Shown here: piece by piece, positions 57,517-64,000 of the stretch
Layout of the letters: each line of letters begins with the position of its first letter
Position numbering within the stretch: the first letter of the stretch is position 1
Assembly: GCF_009833095.1 (NCBI RefSeq)
Contig: NZ_QRCB01000006.1
Span: 1-64,000 of the forward strand
Source: Nitrosomonas sp. JL21
GTDB taxonomy: Bacteria > Pseudomonadota > Gammaproteobacteria > Burkholderiales > Nitrosomonadaceae
Direction of reading: 5' to 3'
Length of the DNA stretch: 64,000 nucleotides
Notes under the pieces: model-generated
Seen by the model: only the letters and a program-made list of their open reading frames with translations
Database searches by the model: none
What the model was told of the DNA's origin: nothing
Made by a program: the position numbers and the translations under genes

Positions 57517-58449
57517 GTGATTGTTAAGAATAAAGTGTCATGGGTGCGGCTGTTGTTTCACTTCCGAGGCAGCAGTTTCATGGAGACCTGGCCGCGCATT
57601 CTCACGGTAACGCTGGCTGCCTGTATCGTGACGTATGTGGAGCTGTACTACAATATCCAAGCCTATACGCTGACGACTACACCGTTTCTATTGATAGGAG
57701 TGGCAGTGGGCGTTTTTCTGGGGTTTCGCAATAATGTCTCGTACGATAAGTTCTGGGAAGGACGAAAACTATGGGGCATGCTGGTCAATAGCTCACGCAA
57801 TCTGACGCGCCAAGTCAGCTTCATGATCGATGCTTCCCATGACAGCGAGGATGCTCAGCAATTCCGCGAAATCTTCGTCAAGCGTTTAATTGCGTATGCC
57901 CACGCATTGCGTTGTCACTTGCGCAATGAAGATCCCGCTTCCGAGATAAAAAAATTTTTGTCTCCCAAAGATTTAAACGATGTGCTTCAATCTATACATA
58001 GGCCGCTTACAATTCTGCAGCATCTGGGGCGCGATCTTGCCATCGCTCGGGATCGGGGCTGGTTGAATGACTTGAACTTTCCCTTTATGGACGCGCAGCT
58101 TAACGAGCTATCAACGATTTTGGGAGGATGCGAACGTATCAAGAATACGCCGATACCGTTCAGCTATTCGGTACTCATCCATCGCATCGTGGCTTCGTAT
58201 TGCCTGTTCCTGCCGTTCGGGCTGGTCGAAACCACCGGTGTGCTGACCCCCGTGGTGGTATTGCTGATTTCGTATGCGTTTTTCGAACTGGATGCCATCG
58301 GTGATGAAATTGAAAATCCTTTTGACTTGCAACCGAATGATTTGCCATTGAATGCAATTTCTCGAACGATAGAAATCAACCTACTAGAGCTGATCAATGA
58401 CCCCGACCGCCCAGAACCACTCAAGCCAGAAAAGGATATTTTGACATGA
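57517..58449 (+). CDS. Bestrophin-family (RFP-TM) anion channel
   Basis: A 310-residue membrane protein with the bestrophin layout: membrane helices near 25-45, 52-70, 215-235 and 240-255, and N-N-V-S-Y-D-K-F-W-E-G-R-K-L-W-G at about 71-86. FDLQPNDLPLNAISRTIEIN occurs near the end. Family members form pentameric chloride or cation channels. The start is GTG with AAGGAA upstream. It follows recG by 42 bases; no metabolic link is evident. Confidence 0.88.
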   Translation: MIVKNKVSWVRLLFHFRGSSFMETWPRILTVTLAACIVTYVELYYNIQAYTLTTTPFLLIGVAVGVFLGFRNNVSYDKFWEGRKLWGMLVNSSRNLTRQVSFMIDASHDSEDAQQFREIFVKRLIAYAHALRCHLRNEDPASEIKKFLSPKDLNDVLQSIHRPLTILQHLGRDLAIARDRGWLNDLNFPFMDAQLNELSTILGGCERIKNTPIPFSYSVLIHRIVASYCLFLPFGLVETTGVLTPVVVLLISYAFFELDAIGDEIENPFDLQPNDLPLNAISRTIEINLLELINDPDRPEPLKPEKDILT

Positions 58450-59078
58450 GGCGTTTTTGCCTTAACTATCTGTTCAAGAGATCTTTTTGATTATGCAAGC
58501 TCTGGAGAGTTAACGAATGAGGGGAGGCAAAGCTAAATGAAAAAAACGGCACACGACCGAGAAAAGGCATTTTGAGCGAGAGTTCATATAACCATCTGAA
58601 ATCTATAGACAAGAGGATCTACTTTTTTAGTTTATCTGTAAATTTACCCATTTTTTGAAAAATACCCCTATATTATGAAGGTGAACCCGGTGAGGGAGAA
58701 GTCGAGATTGGAGGAGGGCCACACCGGATTCTTTAGCTTCCAGCCATCCGGCTACGCTTTTGCGCTGGCTGGTGCGGTGAGTCATGTGAATAGAGATTGC
58801 ATGACAAATCTATTATTCCACCATTTGATTTAATTATCTGTAAGGGGCACTTCGTAGGTATATGTACTGATTCTTTTGGCCTGATTGTTCGGTGCGACAG
58901 CTAATATTTCTTTCCAAACCAGGTTGTACAATATAAATTGATTCTTGCGAGCCTTGATCGGGTATTTTTCTTAAGAATTGAATCTACTAAGTAAATACGT
59001 TTGATAATGGTGTATCTCAAAGCCTAAAAATCACCACAATTTCTGGAATGTAATTAAGAAGCGCGTAATTAAAAACAA
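58450..59078. other. Long intergenic region with a GC-richer patch
   Basis: About 630 mostly A/T-rich bases. A patch at 58678-58790 is clearly richer in G and C and contains an imperfect inverted repeat (CCAGCC and GGCTGG). A 52-codon frame (58675-58833) passes through it but has no ribosome site and no recognisable domain. It may be a scar of transferred DNA. Nothing else is seen. Confidence 0.4.
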
Positions 59079-60275
59079 TTAATTCCCGAAACTTATAGAA
59101 TAAATTATTCCTCCATCTCTCCTTAAAACGTACATTACCCCTCCCAAACCAACCTGAATATCGACAATCTGTCCCATGCCATTTGCAAAGCCAGTCGTCT
59201 TTTTAGTTGCTATATCATATCGACGGACCCAACCAGCGCACAAATCACCATAGAAATAATCCCCTACATAATCAGACGGGAATCGATCGTTAATAGGGTT
59301 ATAAAAAGCACTTCCAACTATTGCTGTACATCCAATAGGATTGTGCGGATAAACTATAATTGGATTTCGAAATTGAGGATTGCCGCCGTTTCCTTCGAAA
59401 TGTGGCCAGCCATAATTAGATCCTTTTATGCCTTGATTGACTTCTTCCCAAGTATCTTCCCCAACATCATTGATAAAAATCCTACCTGTCTCGCGCTGTA
59501 CAGCGAAACTGTAGGGATTGCGTAACCCTTTTGCCCAAATGGCCCGGTTGATACCGGTGGTGGAATGATAAAATGGATTATCGGAGGGTATGCTGCCGTC
59601 TTTGTTGATGCGAAGAATTTTCCCTTTCAGATTCTCCATCAATTGTGCATTGGTTGAAGTTCCACCATCACCTACTGCTATATATAGTCTTTCGTCTGCT
59701 CCAAAATTAATTGATCCACCATTATGATGTTGTGCTGAACCCGATGCTTGGATCTCCAGCAAAACATCTTCACTTTCTGGTAGAACCGTATCTCCATTTG
59801 CTTTAAAACGACTTACTCGGTTGTGAATGACGGGTGTTTTGCTAGTATAGAAAACATATACCCACTGATTAATCAAAAAATTTGGGTCAAAAGCAATTCC
59901 TAATAATCCTCGTTCTCCCTGGCTATCAACTCGACTTGCAATGTTAAGAAAAGGCTGTGTTTGTAAACTGCCTTGCTCTACGATTCTAATACGTCCAGCT
60001 TGTTCAGTAATAAAGATTCTTCCATCAGGTGCAATCGCCATACGCGTCGGCTGAATCAAATTTCTCACGACTATGCTTTGCTTAAATCCTGCCGGAACAG
60101 CCGCTTTTAGCATTAAGGGTGCAAAAGCTACCGTTACTATTACTGCTAGTTCTAAAGGAATAAAAAGCTTCCTTCCACATTTATTTGCCAACCTTGAAAG
60201 AAATGAAACAAATAATTGAATTTGTAGTACGAAGAATTGAATGATATTTTTGTTAAGGCTCTTATATTGGGCCAT
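59079..60275 (-). CDS. PQQ-dependent aldose sugar dehydrogenase-like protein
   Basis: The protein of 398 residues has an N-terminal membrane or signal helix (about 40-60) and a glucose/sorbosone dehydrogenase beta-propeller. Motifs are RIFITEQAGRI, GLLGIAFDPNF, H-H-N-G-G-S-I-N-F-G with the catalytic His, and LYIAVGDGG. Later come K-G-L-R-N-P-Y-S and G-S-N-Y-G-W-P. Family enzymes oxidise aldoses at the outer face of the membrane using PQQ. No PQQ synthesis genes are nearby, and the gene is more A/T-rich than the core genes, suggesting later arrival. Confidence 0.85.
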   Translation of the reverse strand: MAQYKSLNKNIIQFFVLQIQLFVSFLSRLANKCGRKLFIPLELAVIVTVAFAPLMLKAAVPAGFKQSIVVRNLIQPTRMAIAPDGRIFITEQAGRIRIVEQGSLQTQPFLNIASRVDSQGERGLLGIAFDPNFLINQWVYVFYTSKTPVIHNRVSRFKANGDTVLPESEDVLLEIQASGSAQHHNGGSINFGADERLYIAVGDGGTSTNAQLMENLKGKILRINKDGSIPSDNPFYHSTTGINRAIWAKGLRNPYSFAVQRETGRIFINDVGEDTWEEVNQGIKGSNYGWPHFEGNGGNPQFRNPIIVYPHNPIGCTAIVGSAFYNPINDRFPSDYVGDYFYGDLCAGWVRRYDIATKKTTGFANGMGQIVDIQVGLGGVMYVLRRDGGIIYSISFGN

Positions 60276-60342
60276 TTTATTGTCTCCTAGATACTATGGT
60301 TATACATACTCATATTATTAAGTGACTTATCAATAAAAATAG

Positions 60343-60834
60343 TTCGGAAATTTATTATTCTTAAATGGGATCACTAAAAAGACTGAACTAACGATAGGAA
60401 AGAGTAGTGAAATTAGTAAAAGAAATCTTGCCCATGACTTTGGAAGTTCGGCGCCGAGCGTGACATACCTCGTTGCCAAATCGCCGGGAGGTGGAGCATT
60501 TGGTAAGTACTATTCTCGTGATTCATTGGTGTTAGTGGATGAGTTTAGTACAGCCTTACCTGATCAGCCTCACAAAGGAACGAACTGGATTATACCCATA
60601 CTCAGCGAAGAAATTACTGCGATGTGCAAGGATTGGGAAGTGAGATCGGAAGGATGTGCTGATGATGCAATATTCAGCAGGACTGGCAGTGTTAGCGGAT
60701 CCATTGCTGAGGAATTCGCACGTAGCGGCGTGATTTTTCATCCTGCCAAGAAGGCCGATCGTTTAACCGGTTGGACGATCATGCGCCGGTTACTGGCCGA
60801 TGCCGGTGGTTGCTTGGCATCAATAAGGAATTAA
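60343..60834 (+). pseudogene. Phage terminase large subunit, internal fragment
   Basis: The frame is open from 60343 but has no proper start. It reads KSSEISKRNLAHDFGSSAPS, then LVAKSPGGGAFGKYYSRDSL, GCADDAIFSRTG and KKADRLTGWTIMRRLLADAG. This order of motifs is that of the nuclease half of a large terminase (DNA packaging). The ATPase half is missing upstream and the protein ends abruptly at 60834, short of the usual C-terminus. It is a leftover of a lost prophage. Confidence 0.75.
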
Positions 60835-60836
60835 TT

Positions 60837-61261
60837 ATGCAAGCTCCAGGCAACGAAGAAATCCGGCAAGCAACCGATGATCAGTGGAATAAATTCAAAG
60901 CACTTTATCCGGCAATATTTTTTGCCTTCTCTTTTATCCTCCACCATCACAAGGGTGCAGAAATAATCCAACGAATCGCTTTAACCCATCTAAACGAAGA
61001 GCCGGATTGTTGGACAAAGGAATCATGGCTGCAACGGAAAGCCATGCTTGTTTGCAACAAAATGGTCTTGGCTTTATCGTTGATAACCTTAAACAAGTCC
61101 GCTATCAATTGATCTACTATGTTTTGTTGAAGGCAACTATTAATCTTGCTGCATTATCTTCATTAAGAGAAGCCCTCTTGAATAAAGAAAAAGATCCCCC
61201 CTTATACGGAGCAGTGGAACGCGAGCATGTGGTCGATTTGATGGATAGTATGGTCGACTAA
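60837..61261 (+). pseudogene. Unknown gene, probably frameshifted
   Basis: A frame from ATG 60837 encodes MQAPGNEEIRQATDDQWNKF and onward through HLNEEPDCW before ending at 61112. An overlapping frame (61007-61261) continues with QVRYQLIYYVLLKATINLAA and REHVVDLMDSMVD. The two halves look like one helical protein of about 140 residues split by a frameshift near 61010-61050. No family is recognised. It follows the terminase remnant closely and may be phage-related. Confidence 0.4.
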
Positions 61262-61343
61262 AATAACCAGCATCTTTGTAAAAGTGATAGTATGCTATGA
61301 AGCACCAATAGTATGTTAATCCACTTAATACTAGAGTATCAAT

Positions 61344-61598
61344 ATGGGAACAATACGAAAAACTATTACATTAACGGATAAACAAGATCAATGGATTAAA
61401 ACGCAAATTGCCGCTGGGGGCTTTACTAATGACAGCGAATATATCCGTGATCTTGTGCGCCGTGACCAGGAACAAAATGCTCAATATATGTTTTTGAAAC
61501 AAGCTATTCAGGAAGGATTAGATAGTGGCGTAAGCAATAAAACTGTAGGCGAGATTTGGGACGAAGCAGAGCAACGCTCTAAAAATAGACGTGGGTAG
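61344..61598 (+). CDS. parD: ParD-like antitoxin
   Basis: An 84-residue ribbon-helix-helix protein begins M-G-T-I-R-K-T-I-T-L-T and continues F-T-N-D-S-E-Y-I-R-D-L-V-R-R. The C-terminal helix, ending in a charged tail, should wrap the toxin. It is typical of ParD/CC2985 antitoxins, which repress their own operon. It overlaps the toxin gene by 8 bases. Confidence 0.9.
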   Translation: MGTIRKTITLTDKQDQWIKTQIAAGGFTNDSEYIRDLVRRDQEQNAQYMFLKQAIQEGLDSGVSNKTVGEIWDEAEQRSKNRRG

Positions 61599-61896
61599 GT
61601 TCCACTTAACGGATCGCGCCGTTACCGACCTATCCGATATTGCCGATTTCACCATTCAATCATTTGGTATCGAACAGGCTCGATTCTATCGTGATGGATT
61701 AAATAACTGCTTCGACATTCTTGCCGATAATCCGCAGCTAGGACAAAGTGCCACTGAGCTCGCGCCAAGCCTGAAGCGATTTGAATATCAATCCCATGTC
61801 GTGTTTTATAAATCCCAGGGTGCAGATATTTTGATTGTTCGCATTTTGCATCAGCGCATGGATTTCATACGACACATACCATCTTCCAAAAAATAA
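61591..61896 (+). CDS. parE: ParE-family toxin
   Basis: A 101-residue RelE/ParE-superfamily toxin: L-T-D-R-A-V-T-D-L-S-D-I-A-D-F near the start and I-L-H-Q-R-M-D at the end are diagnostic for ParE. ParE toxins of this type inhibit DNA gyrase. It starts at GTG within the antitoxin gene. Next to phage remnants it probably acts as a stabilising or anti-phage module. Confidence 0.9.
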   Translation: MGRFHLTDRAVTDLSDIADFTIQSFGIEQARFYRDGLNNCFDILADNPQLGQSATELAPSLKRFEYQSHVVFYKSQGADILIVRILHQRMDFIRHIPSSKK

Positions 61897-62130
61897 TCGT
61901 GACTCATATTAATGACACCCAGTGTTTTGGTTGCACACATCGATTGAAGGAATGGTCGCAGCTTTTGCTACCCCAAAATTTCTGAAGTCTAAATGTTAGC
62001 AGCGGCTATGTCGAAGGAACCAATGCCGCTATATCTAATGTAACGGAGTAAAAAGAATCATTAATCTGATTTTTCCAAGATTAATGGTAAATAAAAATGG
62101 AGTCCAAAAATAGAAGGTACTTTTTTTATC

Positions 62131-62814
62131 TTATACCAGCCGGTAACCTACCCCAAGTTCAGTAAGCAGAAATTCAGGCTGAGCTGGATTACGCTCCAGT
62201 TTTTGTCGCAAATGCCCCATGTAAATACGTAGATAGTGTGATCGCTCTGAGTAATTCGGTCCCCATACTGCCAACATAAGTTGATTATGCGTAATTACCC
62301 GCCCGCGCGCATTGATGAGAGTCAGTAGTAACCGGTATTCAATCGGTGTGAGGTGAATTTCTTTGTCAGCACGCGTTACTGTATGTGCTGCAAGATCAAC
62401 GGTAACATCACCAAAGTGTGCTTTTGGATCACCTTGATTTTCGTTGGATTGACATCGCCGCAAATGGGCTCGAACACGCGCAACTAGCTCCGGTATACCG
62501 AATGGTTTTGTCAAATAATCATCAGCGCCTATGTTAAGCGCTGCGACTTTTTCTTCTTCGCGATCACGAGCGGACAATACGACAATGGGCATTTCCGACC
62601 AACCACGAATTTGACGAATGACTTCTTTCCCTTCGAGATCAGGTAAACCAAGATCAATAATGGCAAGATCAGGCTGCCTAGTAGAGGCTTCAATTAAACC
62701 TCGTGTACCACTATCCGCTTCGATGACATTAAAAATCTCTGCTTCCAGTGCTATACGTACGAACCGGCGAATCTGATTTTCATCTTCGATAATCAGAATG
62801 CGAGGTATTTTCAT
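62131..62814 (-). CDS. kdpE: Response regulator KdpE
   Basis: A 227-residue OmpR-type regulator: acidic pair in IIEDENQ, phospho-acceptor Asp in LAIIDLGLP, Lys in YLTKPFG, and a winged helix (about 130-227) with HLTPIEYRLLLTL and the W-G-P-N-Y-S-E-R-S-H-Y-L-R segment characteristic of KdpE. It activates kdpFABC under potassium limitation. Its ATG overlaps the kdpD stop by 4 bases. The kdpABC genes would lie beyond the right edge. Confidence 0.95.
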   Translation of the reverse strand: MKIPRILIIEDENQIRRFVRIALEAEIFNVIEADSGTRGLIEASTRQPDLAIIDLGLPDLEGKEVIRQIRGWSEMPIVVLSARDREEEKVAALNIGADDYLTKPFGIPELVARVRAHLRRCQSNENQGDPKAHFGDVTVDLAAHTVTRADKEIHLTPIEYRLLLTLINARGRVITHNQLMLAVWGPNYSERSHYLRIYMGHLRQKLERNPAQPEFLLTELGVGYRLV

Positions 62815-64000
62815 AACAATTCTTCTGGTATGGGAGCGATCCCAAGTGGTAGTGTCACAATAAAGCGGGCTCCACCATCAACTCTATTTTCAGCAGAAAT
62901 TTTTCCACCATGAGCTTCTACGACTGCCTTGCAAAGAGCCAAGCCAAGGCCAACCCCGGGTTTGTTGGATTCGATTTCTCCACGTATAAATTTATCGAAT
63001 ATCTTGGTTTCTTGACCAGGAGGTAAACCCGGTCCATTATCTTCGATCACAATAGTCATTTCATTATTCTCCGCGGCGGCTGAAACCCAAATAGTACTGC
63101 CAGCAGGTGTAAACTTGGCAGCATTGTCTAGCAGATTGACAATGCCCCGCCGAATTAGAATCGGATCGCATTCACATAATGGTAGGTTGGAAGGAATTGA
63201 AATAATCAGTTTGTTTTTAGTCAGCACATGATGAAGTTGCATACATGCGCTGCCGACAATCTCCTCTATTGATTGCCAATCCTTTTTCAGCTTTACGCCA
63301 CCAGTCTGTAATCGTGCCATTTCGAGTAGATTTGTGACCAACTCAGACATTTGCTGTGCTTCGTTCTGGATAGCAAGGGCGAGTTCCTTTTGGGAATTTT
63401 CTGGTAGGTTTCTATTGGCAAGTGTGCTAGCTAATCCTACCAAGGCGGTTAATGGAGTGCGCAAATCATGTGAGATTGCTGAAAGTAGTGAGTTACGTAA
63501 TCGTTCTCCCTCCATTGAGACCAATGCATCCTGTGCAATCTCGACATAGTGGACACGTTCCAAAGCCAGAGCAATTTGTGCCGCGAAGGTATCGAGTAAG
63601 CGTTTTTCCTCCGGCTCATTAAGAAAAAGCAAATCCTTGGCTTCCAGAGCGAGTACCCCGCGAGTACGCATTGGTGCTTTAAGTGGCAGGTAATGTGAAG
63701 TGGCTGCAGACAATGTATGTGTACCAAGACCGGCAGGCAATTGATGATCGTAAACCCACTGTGCAACAGCGGTATCGATTGTCGGTTGAGAGGATGATGT
63801 GCCAGCTATTTTCGTCTTCTCTTGGCTACTGGGCAGGAGCACTGCTACTGCTGAATTAAATATTCCACTTACATTCCGGTTTGCAATCTCAACTACTTGT
63901 TCAACGGTTAATGCGCCAGATAATTCTTTGGAAAGGGCTGCCAGTGCTTGGGCGCGCCGTTCGCGTAAATTGGCAATAGTTGCTTCAAATCGTAGTTTTG
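62811..64000 (-). CDS. kdpD: Sensor histidine kinase KdpD, C-terminal part (runs off the window)
   Basis: The frame is open to the right edge, giving the last 396 residues or so. It includes the end of the GAF domain (RRAQALAALSKELSGALTVE, then NVSGIFNSAVAVLL), the HisKA motif SAISHDLRTPLTAL and the ATPase boxes NLLDNAAKFTP, IEDNGPGLPPG and GVGLGLALCKAVVEAHGG. The N-terminal KdpD and Usp domains and four membrane helices should lie outside. It senses potassium and turgor and passes phosphate to KdpE. Confidence 0.94.
   Translation of the reverse strand, partial: KLRFEATIANLRERRAQALAALSKELSGALTVEQVVEIANRNVSGIFNSAVAVLLPSSQEKTKIAGTSSSQPTIDTAVAQWVYDHQLPAGLGTHTLSAATSHYLPLKAPMRTRGVLALEAKDLLFLNEPEEKRLLDTFAAQIALALERVHYVEIAQDALVSMEGERLRNSLLSAISHDLRTPLTALVGLASTLANRNLPENSQKELALAIQNEAQQMSELVTNLLEMARLQTGGVKLKKDWQSIEEIVGSACMQLHHVLTKNKLIISIPSNLPLCECDPILIRRGIVNLLDNAAKFTPAGSTIWVSAAAENNEMTIVIEDNGPGLPPGQETKIFDKFIRGEIESNKPGVGLGLALCKAVVEAHGGKISAENRVDGGARFIVTLPLGIAPIPEELL

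Noticed and set aside
58675-58833. A 52-codon plus-strand frame through the GC-richer patch
   Set aside because: No ribosome site, no recognisable domain, and biased composition that follows the base content of the patch; kept only as part of the intergenic note.

Overview
The window looks like a chromosomal segment of a betaproteobacterial ammonia oxidiser close to Nitrosomonas. The pointers are a complete urease operon with a eukaryotic-type urea channel, a SmbP-like small metal-binding protein (a family first known from Nitrosomonas europaea), a PEP-CTERM protein plus a TIGR04073-type exosortase-associated protein, and the betaproteobacterial order mlaFEDCB-yadGH-ibaG. No amo or hao gene is present, so the genus is an inference.

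Left part (1-9.6 kb): a worn region with an IS3-type transposase tail, a truncated CBS-domain gene and a broken NAD-epimerase gene. Between these lie a DUF2780 lipoprotein, a 58-codon gene with a strong ribosome site, a NarX-like sensor kinase with its LuxR-type regulator, a KGG-repeat stress protein, WrbA, a thermonuclease-like protein and a PEP-CTERM protein. 9.9-16.8 kb: the Mla lipid-transport operon followed by an ABC-2 exporter pair, IbaG, DjlA and a glutathione transferase. 16.9-29.6 kb: a CZB protein, a lipoprotein, a degraded integron-type integrase, HrpA, the SmbP-like lipoprotein, a seven-repeat FG-GAP/RTX protein, a TIGR03032-type protein, an alpha/beta hydrolase-OsmC fusion, Hsp15, a class II aldolase and tRNA-Val(GAC).

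29.7-44.6 kb is the most coherent block. A metal ABC transporter of the ZnuABC type is divergent from a TonB-dependent receptor followed by nikR. Facing them are a urea channel and ureGFECBAD with an OprP/FmdC-like porin just upstream of ureD. Together these can bring urea through both membranes, bring in nickel, and build the nickel enzyme urease that releases ammonia. A palindrome in the divergent metal-transport promoter is a candidate NikR operator.

45-58.5 kb holds housekeeping genes (htpX, ftsB, eno, pyrG, a fructosamine-kinase family gene, argH, murA, ridA, recG, a bestrophin). 58.5-62 kb is again accessory: a PQQ-type sugar dehydrogenase, a truncated phage terminase, a possibly frameshifted unknown gene and a ParDE toxin-antitoxin pair. 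The window ends inside kdpD, downstream of which (on the minus strand) is kdpE. No rRNA and no CRISPR array were seen. Nothing here is clearly a new defence or biosynthetic system; the best leads are the nickel-urea supply cluster with its putative operator, a MITE-like element with a related repeat elsewhere, and several small or degenerate genes.
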